Below, piece after piece: positions 19,296 through 28,823 of a DNA stretch of 64,000 bases (its first letter is position 1; each line of letters opens with the position of its first letter). Made by a program: the position numbers and the translations under genes. The notes under the pieces were generated by a model. That model saw nothing but the letters and a program-made list of their open reading frames with translations. It was not told the origin of the DNA and did no database searches. The DNA is from Hoeflea algicola (GTDB taxonomy: Bacteria > Pseudomonadota > Alphaproteobacteria > Rhizobiales > Rhizobiaceae): positions 1,488,001 to 1,552,000 of the forward strand of contig NZ_JAOVZR010000001.1 of the NCBI RefSeq assembly GCF_026619415.1, read 5' to 3'.

Positions 19296-19910
19296 TCAGC
19301 CGATCGCCTCGACGATCCTGCGCAGTTCGGCGTTTCTTGCGCCCAGCAGTAGCACGTTCTTGAGCGCGGCCTTGGGGTCGGTGGTGCTGAACAGCACGCC
19401 GTTTTCCCGGAAATCGCGGTTGATCACCTGCTGGCGGGTCTTGCCATTTTCGCCGTTTTTCATGGCCACCGCAAAATACATCCGCGAGGAACTGGGCTTT
19501 ATGCGATTGAAGAACTTCTCGTCAGCGGTAATTTCGGCCGAAAAATTAGCGATGTAAAACCCCCAGGTGACGTCCTTGTACTCGGCAAAATCGGTTTTCG
19601 ACGCGGTTACATGGACATAGCCAAGGTGCGGCGCCGCAGCCAGCGTCTTGTGAAAGATGATCTTGGGAAACCGGATGTTCTTGTGGAACTTGTTGAGCCG
19701 CTGATGCGTCGTCTTGCCAGCGTTTTCAAGCCGGATGCCGGTTCGCGCCGCGACCTCCTCATAGGTCAGGAAGCGCCGTTCGGCTTCGACCCAGTCCTCC
19801 GCCTTGCGGGAGATCCGCCCGGTTCTGAGAAAGTTGGTGTGGACCGCCGCTGCAGGAACAGGTGACTGCTCTGGTGCCTTGTTGGCCGCGTAGTATCTGA
19901 ACATCGACAT
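19296..19910 (-). CDS. Conserved-looking hypothetical protein
   Basis: About 204 residues from ATG 19910 (MSMFRYYAANKAPEQ); the open frame continues to 20030 but the extra residues look non-coding. The middle has ERRFLTYEEVAARTGI, which may be a helix-turn-helix, followed by a basic part (KTTHQRLNKFHKNIRFPKII). I do not recognise a family. Its end is 62 bases from the IS1182-family element. The 251 bases upstream hold nothing else clear. Confidence 0.55.
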   Translation of the reverse strand: MSMFRYYAANKAPEQSPVPAAAVHTNFLRTGRISRKAEDWVEAERRFLTYEEVAARTGIRLENAGKTTHQRLNKFHKNIRFPKIIFHKTLAAAPHLGYVHVTASKTDFAEYKDVTWGFYIANFSAEITADEKFFNRIKPSSSRMYFAVAMKNGENGKTRQQVINRDFRENGVLFSTTDPKAALKNVLLLGARNAELRRIVEAIG

Positions 19911-20161
19911 TTGGGGAACGAGCTCTGGTTTCCTAACAAATTTATGGCCTTGAATGGTTAATGAAATACTGCAGGCACCGCAGAAACGGGCAATGCGGCA
20001 CTGGCTGGTGCTGCACAAACACCACAGCAAGCAATCAGACCGCTGCGGCGCGTGCGTTCAGGAGTGGCAAGGAGCCTTGGCAGCCGGTGTCGGTGCGGCC
20101 ATCAACAGGCCTGTGCCGGCATGGGGTGCGGCAGGCAGCCGGCTAAAGCTGACAGGCCGCC

Positions 20162-21097
20162 TCACCGCGCCGCAACCGCCTTTGTCACCGCATGCGCGAT
20201 CATCACGTCGAGATGGGCGCCGCCGCCGTTCTTGAACACGGTGATCTCGTCGTCGGAGCGGCGGCCGGCCTTGCCCTGCACCAGATCGTGCATGTCGCCC
20301 TGGATATCGGCCTTTGTGATGGCGCCCGATGCAAGCGGGATCATCACTTCGCCGATATGGCCGACGGTGGTGGCAAGACTGTCGACAAACAGCCGCCCGC
20401 GGGTGAGCGCCGCATCGTCGGCCTCGCGCATCGACGGCGTATAGGCGCCGACCAGATCGACATGGGCGCCGGGCTTGAGCGCCGCGCCATGGATCAGCGG
20501 CTCGGTCGACATGGTGGCCGACGAGATCAGGTCGGCGCGGGATACGGCGGCGTCGAGGTCGGTGACCGCCTCGGCGGTAATGCCGTCATCGGCAAGCGCC
20601 TGCACCAGGTTTTCGGCGCGGGCCTGATTGCGGTTCCACACAAGCACCCGCTCGAGCGACGGCCGTACCGAGCGGTGCGCATCAATCAGCGGCCGCGCCA
20701 TCGAGCCGGCGCCCACCATCAGCATGGTGCGAATATCGGGCCGCGACAGGCACGAGGAGCCGAGCGCTGAATCGCCCGCCGTCTTCCAGGCGGTCAGATC
20801 GACGCCCTCGAGCACGGCCACGACATCGCCGCGCGCCTCGTCAAACAGCAGCACCTGCCCCTGCACCGACGGCAGCGGCGGGTTGGCGCCGGGATTGTCC
20901 GGGTAGATCGTCACCGCCTTCACGCCGGAGGCGAGCCCGGCAATCCAGGCGGTCCTGACCAGCATCTTGCGACCGGCATTTTCAACCAGCGAATCCCTCA
21001 GATCCGCAGGCGCCAGCAGATGCCCCGCGCGCAGGGCTTCCACGGCCATCGGCCAGGAGCAGACGGAGCGGATGTCGTCACCGGTGATAATGCGCAT
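20162..21097 (-). CDS. Ornithine cyclodeaminase / mu-crystallin family protein
   Basis: A 311-residue NAD(P)-binding protein. The substrate-binding part has LVRTAWIAGLASGVKAVTIYPDN; the Rossmann motif is MLMVGAGSMARPLIDAHRSV, followed by RVLVWNRN and a late HVDLVGAYTPSMREAD. Family members are ornithine cyclodeaminases, alanine dehydrogenases or ketimine reductases; the DVVAVLEGVDLTAWKTAGDSALGS region keeps the usual pattern but does not decide the substrate. The start ATG 21097 is the first residue that matches the family. No clear operon partner. Confidence 0.85.
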   Translation of the reverse strand: MRIITGDDIRSVCSWPMAVEALRAGHLLAPADLRDSLVENAGRKMLVRTAWIAGLASGVKAVTIYPDNPGANPPLPSVQGQVLLFDEARGDVVAVLEGVDLTAWKTAGDSALGSSCLSRPDIRTMLMVGAGSMARPLIDAHRSVRPSLERVLVWNRNQARAENLVQALADDGITAEAVTDLDAAVSRADLISSATMSTEPLIHGAALKPGAHVDLVGAYTPSMREADDAALTRGRLFVDSLATTVGHIGEVMIPLASGAITKADIQGDMHDLVQGKAGRRSDDEITVFKNGGGAHLDVMIAHAVTKAVAAR

Positions 21098-21322
21098 GTG
21101 TTGGTCCCAAACTTGCTGTGGTCGCGGTAAGGCCCATGTGTAGACGCGGCCCCGCCCCGGGCGCAAGCCGACCGGCCCGACGGCCTTTATCTTTCACCAC
21201 TATCCGACGACGCGTAAGGCGACCGTCAGCGGTGACAACCGTCAGTGACGGCGACGGCGCGCGGACGCTGGCGCCCATGCCGTCGCCCGCCGTTCCGCCT
21301 GCGCGCTCAGAGCTTCAAAAGC

Positions 21323-21760
21323 CTATTTCTTGCCCTGGTTCATCATTGTCCGGCGCAACTCCTCAAGCGTTTGCTGCATGCTTTGCTGCAGCACCTTGAA
21401 GCTTTCGGCGCCGGATTTTTGCGCCATCCCGGCAATCTCGCTGGTGTTCTTGATCGCGGTTTCGAATGAACGCCGGGCGAACTCCGCCTGCGCCGCCATC
21501 ATCGCCTGCGGGTTGCCGCCGGATTTGATGTTCTCGGCCATTTCGGAGATCTCGCGCAGCCCCTCCTCGACCATCTCGCGCTGGCGCGTCAGAATCGTCG
21601 TGGCACCCGTCCCCGCACTCTTGGCTGCCGTTTCCAGCGCCTCGAGGTTCTTCTTGTGGCGCGCCACCAGCGTTTCGAGTTCGGGCGTGGGAAGCTTCAT
21701 GTCCTTGCCGAACTTCATGAACATGGACACCATGTCGTCGGTGGATTTCTTCTCGGTCAT
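21323..21760 (-). CDS. Phasin-family protein
   Basis: A 145-residue, almost wholly helical protein of the phasin_2 type: VARHKKNLEALETAAKSAGTG then ARRSFETAIKNTSEIAGMAQ and a Gln-rich amphipathic end. Phasins coat polyhydroxyalkanoate granules and control their size. It lies divergent from a second phasin gene (22021). A GGAGGAAT ribosome site precedes the ATG. Confidence 0.85.
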   Translation of the reverse strand: MTEKKSTDDMVSMFMKFGKDMKLPTPELETLVARHKKNLEALETAAKSAGTGATTILTRQREMVEEGLREISEMAENIKSGGNPQAMMAAQAEFARRSFETAIKNTSEIAGMAQKSGAESFKVLQQSMQQTLEELRRTMMNQGKK

Positions 21761-21913
21761 GACATTCCTCCGGTTGCGGCCAAGCCAGATGCTTGCACCG
21801 TTTTAGGCTGGGCCAACTATACAGCCATTGCCGCCATCGCCAATGCGTATTCGCGGGCGCAGCAAGGCCGGCACCGCGTCGAATTAATCAAATGCGGACT
21901 CTTGCATTTTATG

Positions 21914-21924
21914 TTGCAGTGCAA
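21914..21924 (+). promoter_or_regulatory. Candidate PhaR-type operator upstream of phasin
   Basis: TTGCAGTGCAA is a perfect 11-base palindrome 97 bases upstream of the phasin ATG. TGC/GCA-rich sites of this kind are bound by PhaR, the repressor that senses polyhydroxyalkanoate, in other alphaproteobacteria. A related copy lies at 23400. The link to PhaR is inference. Confidence 0.5.
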
Positions 21925-22020
21925 TATATATGGCGCATCGCACAAGACAAATGGCGACCACATCATGCCCCGGGTCGCAACGAACGGGGCCCCGACATTG
22001 CTCAACCGAGGATGACCAAC

Positions 22021-22581
22021 ATGACCAAGACCAACACAACAACGACTGCCAAGACCGCCGACAAGACCACTGCCGCCAAGGCCCCCGAGGCCAAGACAGT
22101 GGAAACCAAGGCTGCCGAAACCACCGCAGCGCCTACCGCCAACTTCATCACCGAGACCTTGGAAAAGGTTCAGGAATCGATCGCCGTTCCGGAAGCCGCC
22201 CGCGAGTTCATGGCCACCCAGGCCGCAGCCGTCCAGAGCCACGCCGAGAAGGCCCATGAAAGCGCAGCCGAACTTGCCGCCGACATGGAAAAATCCGCTG
22301 TCTCGCTGGTTGGCCAATACTCCACTTTCACCAAGAACCTGTTCGACATGACTGCCGCAAATGTCGAGCATGCGCTGGCAACGGTCGAAAAGATCGCCGC
22401 CGCCAAGACACCTGTCGAAGCCATGCGCGTTCAGGCCGATTACGTTCGCGAGAGCGCCACCGCCAATTTCGAGCGCATCAAGAATGCTGCCGAAACCGCC
22501 AACAAGACGGTGACTGAAACCACCGCTTCGGTCCGCGACCAGGCTGCCAAGATCATGGCAAAGGCCAGCAAGGCCGCCTGA
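22021..22581 (+). CDS. Phasin (PHA granule-associated protein)
   Basis: A 186-residue protein with a Thr/Lys/Ala-rich leader (about residues 1-40) and a phasin domain: NFITETLEKVQESIAVPEAA, KTPVEAMRVQADYVRESATA and a helical Ala/Lys tail. It should bind the surface of polyhydroxyalkanoate granules in the cytoplasm. ATG 22021 has GAGG eight bases upstream; another ATG lies at 22012. A TTGCAGTGCAA palindrome upstream suggests control by the granule sensor PhaR, and a strong terminator follows. Confidence 0.88.
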   Translation: MTKTNTTTTAKTADKTTAAKAPEAKTVETKAAETTAAPTANFITETLEKVQESIAVPEAAREFMATQAAAVQSHAEKAHESAAELAADMEKSAVSLVGQYSTFTKNLFDMTAANVEHALATVEKIAAAKTPVEAMRVQADYVRESATANFERIKNAAETANKTVTETTASVRDQAAKIMAKASKAA

Positions 22582-22607
22582 ACCTGATCAGGCCTGCCAC
22601 AATGATT

Positions 22608-22642
22608 GGCCCGGGAAGCGATCACCGCCTCCCGGGCCTTTT
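22608..22642 (+). terminator. Rho-independent terminator after phasin
   Basis: GGCCCGGGA at 22608-22616 pairs with TCCCGGGCC at 22630-22638 (nine pairs, 13-base loop), followed by TTTT. It lies 26 bases after the phasin stop. Confidence 0.85.
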
Positions 22643-22741
22643 GCATTCACACGCACATTTTTTGGGTTGAGTTTTAAACAGCAATTTCCACAGCTTGTGC
22701 GGATTGCCGGATTCAATCTGGCAGACAGTTGAATCAGTTTC

Positions 22742-23347
22742 TCACATCGTTGCGGAGGCTCTGCCGGGCATGTCGCCGATGCTCGCCGCCACCGATGGCA
22801 ACCGTTGCGCCACCTTGCTGCGCGCGGCCAGGCGCAAACCTTCGGCCACATTGATGCGGCCGACCGACTGGTCGCCCTGCATCTGCATCCGCGCGCCAAA
22901 GCGCCGCGCCAGTGCCTTCATCGCGTGGTTCTGCGCGCCGGTCTCGACGATGATGGTGGCAATGTCGTTTTCCGTCGCCACCCGCAGCAACGCCTTCAGC
23001 AGAAGCGTGCCAAGCCCGTGGCGCCGCCAGTCCGACGACACCGAAAAGGCCGATTCACCCATGCCTTCAGCGATCTTGCCGCCGGTGTGAAGCTCGGCCA
23101 CTGCCACCAGATGATCATCGATGAAAGCCCCGATCACGATCGCTTCGTTAAGCGAACGGGCGATGTATTTGTCGAGCCATTCATCCGATACCAGACCATT
23201 GAAGCGGTGCCGGAAATCTTCGAAATGAAGCTCGTGGATATGGGCGCAAAAATCGGCAGCGTCGGCCGGGCCGAGTGATCTCAGCCGGACCTCGCCTTCA
23301 AGGGCAAATTGTGGTTCGCGCGGCTTGAACAAAAACCGGAAGAGCAT
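22742..23347 (-). CDS. GNAT-family N-acetyltransferase
   Basis: A 201-residue protein with the GNAT fold: VRLRSLGPADAADF, then VAVAELHTGG and the acetyl-CoA loop SSDWRRHGLGTLLLKALLRVA, then ENDIATIIVETGAQNHAMKAL. It moves an acyl group from acyl-CoA to an unknown amine. A TGCAGTGCA palindrome like the one before phasin lies about 55 bases upstream of its start, so it may belong to the PHA-linked regulon. Confidence 0.85.
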   Translation of the reverse strand: MLFRFLFKPREPQFALEGEVRLRSLGPADAADFCAHIHELHFEDFRHRFNGLVSDEWLDKYIARSLNEAIVIGAFIDDHLVAVAELHTGGKIAEGMGESAFSVSSDWRRHGLGTLLLKALLRVATENDIATIIVETGAQNHAMKALARRFGARMQMQGDQSVGRINVAEGLRLAARSKVAQRLPSVAASIGDMPGRASATM

Positions 23348-23399
23348 GGTCGACCTCCAAAGGTCATTCCTCCCGAATTCTCCTCACACTATCTAATGG

Positions 23400-23408
23400 T
23401 GCAGTGCA
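23400..23408 (-). promoter_or_regulatory. Second PhaR-like palindrome upstream of the GNAT gene
   Basis: TGCAGTGCA at 23400-23408 is a perfect palindrome and differs from the TTGCAGTGCAA box before phasin only at its outermost left base. It lies 53 bases upstream of the minus-strand GNAT start. Shared control with phasin is inference. Confidence 0.35.
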
Positions 23409-23578
23409 ACAAACACAAGAGGCTGTTTGTCGCAACAGGTCACGGTTTCGTGTCCCGGGCGGCTACTGCGTCTTGCCAATTCTACACTGCCTGGCTGTTG
23501 GACGGAAACCGCCAAGATCGCCTGTCTCACGATTTTGGTACCTATTCGCCGCGCCGATCCCGATCGACGCAGAGCGTT

Positions 23579-26500
23579 TTAAGCCGCCAGCCGCAGCGCC
23601 CGCGACAGACTTTCGGCCAGATCCCTTGCATAGGTCGTTAGTACCAGGATCTCGAAACGGTCCTTGTCCAGCGCGGTGAGCTGCACCGGAACGTGGCCAA
23701 ACAGCATCGGCGCGCTCGCGCCCTTGGCAAACGCTGAAGCGTGAATGTCGGCGCCGGTCTGGGTGGCGATGATTTCGCGCGCCTGCGGGCCGCTGATCAT
23801 CAGCCGCTGCCGCGCATCGGAAAGATCGCACAGGCTCAGGCCGGAGGGCGCTGCCAGCCGCTCGGCAAATTCGCGCGCGCCCTCGCCCGGTCTGCCAGCC
23901 GCCAGCGCCTGCCCCGGCTGTACCGGGCGCAACACCCCGTCGCCGGCTTTCGCCAGCCGCCGGACCGTCCGGTCCTGTGCGTCCGTCCCGAGCACCAGCA
24001 ACATCGGCGCGTCCGGCAACAATTCCAGCACGGCTATGTCGGACGATCCCGTCACCAACCCCTCAAGCAGCCCCGAGGGTGCAGGTGCCTTCGCCAGCAC
24101 TCGTCCATGCCCGCCCGCGTGAGCTGCCGGCTTTGCCGCCTCACCCGTCATAAACACCGGCGGTCCCACCATCACCGGGGTCTCCAGCCCGCGCAGCGGA
24201 TCCCAGACCAGCAGCCGCTCGCCATGCCGCGCACGCCCGCGCTTGAGCATCGCCAGCGCAATCGTCGATTTGAGATGCGGCGACCAGCAGGCAGAGGTCA
24301 CATGGCCCTGATCATTGGCCATGGTTGGCACAGCCCCCGGTTCCAGCAGGTGTCCGCCAGCCAGAATGCGGTGCCCCGGATTGACCGGCCTGAGCCCGAC
24401 CAGCTGCTCGCGGCCCTCGCGCTGCAAGCCTTCGCGCGAAAGCATCACCCGCCCGATAAAGTCGTCCTTCTTGGCACTCACCATCTTGCCTAAGCCCAGG
24501 TCGCCCGGCGTGGTGCGGCCATCGATCTCCGAATGAGTGATGAAGCCCTTCTCGATCCGGAGCACATTCAGGGCTTCCAGCCCGTAAGGCGTGACCGCGA
24601 AGGGCTGACCTGCTTCCATGATCGCATCAGCCACCGCCTCGCCGTGGCGCGCCGGAACTGCCAGCTCGAACGCCAGCTCGCCCGAAAATGAAATCCGAAA
24701 CAGCCGCGCTGCCAGCCCCGAATGCAGTTTCACCTCGCGCGCGGCGAGAAATGGCACCGCCTCTTCACTCAAATCCGCATCCACAACTCGTGCCAGCACG
24801 TCGCGCGATTGCGGCCCGGCAACGGTGATCTGCGCCCACTGATCGGTCACCGACGTGAGCCGCACATCGAGTTCCGGCCACAGTGCTTGCGCGCAGAACT
24901 CCATATGCGCCATTGTCTCGCCCGCCGCTGCGGTCGTCGTGGTGATCAAATAATGGCTCTCGCCCAGCCGGCTGACCGTGCCATCATCCATCAACAGCCC
25001 ATCTTCGCGCAGCATCAGCCCGTAGCGCGCCTTGCCGACGGCAAGCGACGACATCTTGCCGGTGTAGATCAGATCGAGGAATTTCGCAGCATCCTTGCCG
25101 CTGAGATCGATCTTGCCGAGCGTGGAGGCATCGGAAATACCGACGCCCAACCGCACGGCACGCGTCTCGCGGTCGCAGGCCTCTTTCCAGCCTGCTTCGC
25201 CGTTACGCGGAAAATGCGATGGCCGCAACCAGGCCCCGGCCTCGATGAACACAGCCCCCTGCTTTTCCGCCCAGCCATGCAACGCAGACCGCCGCACCGG
25301 ACGGTAATGTGCGCCCCTATGCTCGCCCGCCAGCGCCCCGATGCTGACCGGCGTATAGAACGGCCGGAACGTCGTGGTGCCGACCTGGTCCGGCGTCAGC
25401 CCCCGATTTTCCGCCAGAATGCCGATGGCATTGACGTTCGAGAGCTTGCCCTGATCGGTCGCCATGCCGGTGGTGGTGTAGCGCTTGGCCAGCTCCACAT
25501 GGCCATAGCCCTCGCGCACCGCCAGCCCGAGATCGGACACGGTGACATCGTTCTGGAAGTCGACAAAGGCTTTGCCCTTGGCTTCGCCCACATGCCACAG
25601 CGTCGTGAACCCGGCCGATCCGCCACAGGCCTCGCGTGCCTTTGGCAACTCAGCCGCCTTAGGCTTGAACCCGAGCTCACTCGCGGCCCGAGTCCCGGCT
25701 TCGGCGCCGCTCTTGAGACACCCGGCCAGATCGAGAACACCCGCGGCACTGCCAGATGCGCTCAATCCATCGCGCTCCTTCGGCGGCAGGAACATGCCCA
25801 GATCGCCATCCCACACCGGCTTGTCGCCACGATGGCAGGCAAGCCCCACCACCGGGTTCCAGCCACCCGACATCGCCAGCGCGTTTGCCTTAATTTTCTG
25901 CCGCGTGCCCGATGCCCGGTCGACCATCTCGATACCCGACACCGCCTTGCCACCCAGCGCATCCGCCACCACATGCCCCGAAAGCACCCGCGCGCCTTCG
26001 GATGCCGCCAGTTCCGCCGCAGGCACATCGGTCCGCACATCAACAAGCGTTACCTCAAGCCCGCGCTTGATGAGATCCCGCGCCGTCTCGTGACCCGAGC
26101 CGCCGGTGGCAAACACAGCGACATGATCGCCCGGCCGGATCGCCTGAGCATTCACCAGCCCGCGCAACGCCGACGCCGTCATTACGCCGGGGCGGTCATT
26201 GCCGCCAAACACCAGCGGCCGCTCTTCTGCGCCTGCAGCCAGCACGGCGCGCTTGGCGACAAGTCGCCAGACCCGCTGCGCTGGACCGGAAGTTTCGCCA
26301 TCGCGCCGCTCGACCGCGCCATAGACACCGCTGTCATAGGCGCCAAACACTGTTGTGTTGGTGAGCAACCGCACATTCGCGTTGCCAGCCAGTTTGGCGA
26401 TCACACCCGCAGCAAAGCCGGGGCCATCGGCATCGCCAATCTCGACCCGGTCCTTCAGCAACCGCCCGCCAAAGCCGGCATTCTCATCACACAGCACCAC

Positions 26501-27079
26501 CCGCAACCCGGCCCGCGCAGCATGAAGCGCCGCCATTAGCCCGGCAGGCCCGGAACCGATCACCAGCAGATCGCAATGCGCCCAGCGCTTTTCATACTCC
26601 TGGTGGTCCGGCGCGTGGCTCGCCCGTCCCAGCCCCGCCGCCCGGCGGATCACCGGCTCGTAGAGCTTTTCCCACAGCGCCGCCGGCCACATGAAGGTCT
26701 TGTAGTAAAATCCGGTGCCCAGAAACGGCGACAGCGCCGAATTGACCGCGCCGACATCAAAGCCCAGCGACGGCCAGCGGTTCTGGCTTTCGGCCACCAG
26801 CCCGTCACGCAGCGCCACCATCGAGGCGCGCAGATTGGGCTCCCGCGTCGTGCCATCGCCCAGCGTAACAAGTGCATTCGGCTCCGACGCCCCGCCGCTC
26901 AACAGACCGCGCGGCCGGTGATATTTGAACGATCGCCCCATCAGGCTCACGCCATTCGCCAGCAGCGCCGAGGCCAGCGTGTCGCCCGAAAATCCTTCGA
27001 ACCGGCTGCCATCGAACGAAAACCCGATCTTCTGCGCCCGGTCGATCAGCCCGCCATCCTCAAACCGCGAGAAGCTCAT
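23579..27079 (-). CDS. soxA: Sarcosine oxidase alpha subunit fused to gamma subunit (SoxA-SoxG)
   Basis: A 1166-residue protein. Residues 1 to about 990 are the alpha subunit: N-terminal ferredoxin-like domain (SGDTLASALLANGVSLMGRSF), NAD/FAD domain (VIGSGPAGLMAALHAARAG), and a folate-binding GcvT-like half (LEALNVLRIEKGFITHSEID). After a Pro/Ala/Gly-rich linker the last roughly 169 residues match SoxG, the gamma subunit (ENFAERLA-like AREFAERLAAPSGLSLCDLSDARQ). SoxBDAG oxidises sarcosine to glycine and hands the one-carbon unit to tetrahydrofolate. soxG is normally a separate gene after soxA; here no stop or restart lies between them. soxA overlaps soxD by four bases. Confidence 0.9.
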   Translation of the reverse strand: MSFSRFEDGGLIDRAQKIGFSFDGSRFEGFSGDTLASALLANGVSLMGRSFKYHRPRGLLSGGASEPNALVTLGDGTTREPNLRASMVALRDGLVAESQNRWPSLGFDVGAVNSALSPFLGTGFYYKTFMWPAALWEKLYEPVIRRAAGLGRASHAPDHQEYEKRWAHCDLLVIGSGPAGLMAALHAARAGLRVVLCDENAGFGGRLLKDRVEIGDADGPGFAAGVIAKLAGNANVRLLTNTTVFGAYDSGVYGAVERRDGETSGPAQRVWRLVAKRAVLAAGAEERPLVFGGNDRPGVMTASALRGLVNAQAIRPGDHVAVFATGGSGHETARDLIKRGLEVTLVDVRTDVPAAELAASEGARVLSGHVVADALGGKAVSGIEMVDRASGTRQKIKANALAMSGGWNPVVGLACHRGDKPVWDGDLGMFLPPKERDGLSASGSAAGVLDLAGCLKSGAEAGTRAASELGFKPKAAELPKAREACGGSAGFTTLWHVGEAKGKAFVDFQNDVTVSDLGLAVREGYGHVELAKRYTTTGMATDQGKLSNVNAIGILAENRGLTPDQVGTTTFRPFYTPVSIGALAGEHRGAHYRPVRRSALHGWAEKQGAVFIEAGAWLRPSHFPRNGEAGWKEACDRETRAVRLGVGISDASTLGKIDLSGKDAAKFLDLIYTGKMSSLAVGKARYGLMLREDGLLMDDGTVSRLGESHYLITTTTAAAGETMAHMEFCAQALWPELDVRLTSVTDQWAQITVAGPQSRDVLARVVDADLSEEAVPFLAAREVKLHSGLAARLFRISFSGELAFELAVPARHGEAVADAIMEAGQPFAVTPYGLEALNVLRIEKGFITHSEIDGRTTPGDLGLGKMVSAKKDDFIGRVMLSREGLQREGREQLVGLRPVNPGHRILAGGHLLEPGAVPTMANDQGHVTSACWSPHLKSTIALAMLKRGRARHGERLLVWDPLRGLETPVMVGPPVFMTGEAAKPAAHAGGHGRVLAKAPAPSGLLEGLVTGSSDIAVLELLPDAPMLLVLGTDAQDRTVRRLAKAGDGVLRPVQPGQALAAGRPGEGAREFAERLAAPSGLSLCDLSDARQRLMISGPQAREIIATQTGADIHASAFAKGASAPMLFGHVPVQLTALDKDRFEILVLTTYARDLAESLSRALRLAA

Positions 27080-27438
27080 GGCCTGGCCCTCCCGGGCTTG
27101 GCGGCACTGTTGCCCGGCGTGTCGGCCTTTGCCGCCCGCTTCGGCTTCGCAGGTGCTGCCTTTTCCGCCCGCGCCCGGGTAAATTTCGCCGCATCCGTCA
27201 CGCCGTGCACATCATGGGTAAATGTATCGCGCTCCACCACCAGCCAGCGCCGGCAACCGCCCGAATGCTGCCAGTGCTCGGCCATCACACCGCGCACATT
27301 GTCGCACAAATGCACGAACTCGTCCCAGGCCGCGAACGGCGCATCCGCCGCAGGCCGCACCGGCTTGGCGTCACCGCGAATGGTGAACTCTTCCTTGGGC
27401 CGAACCCCGCAATGGGGACAGGTGATCAGACTGGCCAT
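27076..27438 (-). CDS. soxD: Sarcosine oxidase delta subunit
   Basis: A 120-residue SoxD. The zinc site is seen as CPHCGVRPKEEF at the N-terminus and HSGGCRRW in the middle, with the family sequence ERDTFTHDV after it. The last 35 residues are an unusual Lys/Ala/Pro-rich tail. SoxD is a structural zinc subunit of the heterotetramer. It lies 11 bases after soxB and overlaps the soxA start (ATGA). Confidence 0.95.
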   Translation of the reverse strand: MASLITCPHCGVRPKEEFTIRGDAKPVRPAADAPFAAWDEFVHLCDNVRGVMAEHWQHSGGCRRWLVVERDTFTHDVHGVTDAAKFTRARAEKAAPAKPKRAAKADTPGNSAAKPGRARP

Positions 27439-27449
27439 CGGTTCCGCCC

Positions 27450-28700
27450 CTAATGTAAATTGGCTTGGGCGCCATGCCCGGTTTCGTCAATCTGGTAGCC
27501 ACGCGAAAACCGGTCGAGCCGGAAGGCCTTGGCCAGTTCATGGGTCTCCCCGGTGGCCAACAAATGCGCAAAACACCAGCCCGAGGCCGGCGTCGCCTTG
27601 AAACCGCCATAGCACCAGCCGGCATTGAGATAGAGATCGGCGACAGGCGTGCGATCGATGATCGGCGAGCCATCCATCGACATGTCGACCACCCCGCCCC
27701 AGGATCTCAGAACCTTGACGCGGGCAACCGCCGGCACCATCGCGCAGGCAGCCTCCATCACGCTTTCCACCGTTTCCAGATTGCCGCGCTGGGCGTAGGA
27801 ATTATACAGATCCAGGCTGCCGCCGAACACCAGCCCGCCCTTGTCCGACTGCGACATGTAAAACAGCGCCGCGCCAAAGGTCACCACCTGGTCGATGAAC
27901 GGCTTGATCCCTTCGGAAACGAATGCCTGCAGCACCTGGCTTTCGATCGGCAGCCGGAGCCCCGCCATTTCCGCCACCCGGGATGAATTGCCCGCCGCCG
28001 CCAGCCCCAGCCGGTTGCAGCCGATAAAGCCGCGCGAGGTCTCCACGCCCACAGCCTTGCCGCCCTCGCGGCGGATGCCGGTTACCTCGCAATTCTGGAT
28101 CAGATCCACCCCGCGACTGTCGGCCGAGCGCGCATAGCCCCAGGCCACGCCGTCATGCCGCGCAGTGCCGCCGCGCTGCTGCATCAGCCCGCCATGGACC
28201 GGAAACCGTGCATTATCAAAATCGAGATAGGGCAGCATCTCGCGCACTTCCTCGCGCCCCAAAAGCTCCGCATCCTCGCCCGCCAGTCGCATCGCGTTGC
28301 CGCGCCGCGCATAAGCGTCGCGCTGCCCGTCGGAGTGATAGAGATTGATCACCCCGCGCTGCGACATCATCGCGTTGAAATTGAGCTCCTGCTCGAGCCC
28401 TTCCCACAGCCTCAGCGAATGCGCAAAGAACGGCTCGTTGCCTTCAAGCAGGTAATTGGCCCGCACGATCGTGGTGTTGCGCCCGACATTGCCGGAGCCG
28501 AGATAGCCCTTCTCGAGCACCGCCACATTGGTGATGCCGTGGTTTTTCGCCAGATAATGCGCGGTCGCCAGCCCGTGCCCGCCGCCGCCGACGATGATCA
28601 CATCATAATGGCTCTTGGGCTCCGGTTCCCGCCAAGCCGGCTGCCAGCCCTTGTTGCCCGAAAGCCCCTGCCGCAATATCGATAATGCCGAATATTTCAT
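27450..28700 (-). CDS. soxB: Sarcosine oxidase beta subunit
   Basis: A 416-residue flavoprotein beginning MKYSALSILRQGLSGNKGWQ, the usual SoxB start, so ATG 28700 is preferred to an upstream one at 28730. It has the FAD motif VIIVGGGGHGLATAHYLAK, NVGRNTTIVRANYL, and the C-terminal GWCYGGFKATPASGWCFAHL. It dehydrogenates sarcosine at a covalent flavin. First gene of the soxB-soxD-soxAG operon. Confidence 0.95.
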   Translation of the reverse strand: MKYSALSILRQGLSGNKGWQPAWREPEPKSHYDVIIVGGGGHGLATAHYLAKNHGITNVAVLEKGYLGSGNVGRNTTIVRANYLLEGNEPFFAHSLRLWEGLEQELNFNAMMSQRGVINLYHSDGQRDAYARRGNAMRLAGEDAELLGREEVREMLPYLDFDNARFPVHGGLMQQRGGTARHDGVAWGYARSADSRGVDLIQNCEVTGIRREGGKAVGVETSRGFIGCNRLGLAAAGNSSRVAEMAGLRLPIESQVLQAFVSEGIKPFIDQVVTFGAALFYMSQSDKGGLVFGGSLDLYNSYAQRGNLETVESVMEAACAMVPAVARVKVLRSWGGVVDMSMDGSPIIDRTPVADLYLNAGWCYGGFKATPASGWCFAHLLATGETHELAKAFRLDRFSRGYQIDETGHGAQANLH

Positions 28701-28823
28701 TGCTGTTCCCACGCCCGGAATTCGCGCCATAGGAATGCCCGACGGGGTGTGGTGTCAATGGGCGGGCGGAATGAAGGCGGGGATTGTTTTTGGGCGTGCG
28801 ACGTATCTGCGTGACAAACCTGC

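Noticed and set aside
24722..26539. A 605-residue open frame on the plus strand inside soxA.
   Set aside because: It is opposite the well-matched soxA frame, has a His/Arg/Ala-rich composition typical of antisense frames at high GC, and has no domain.
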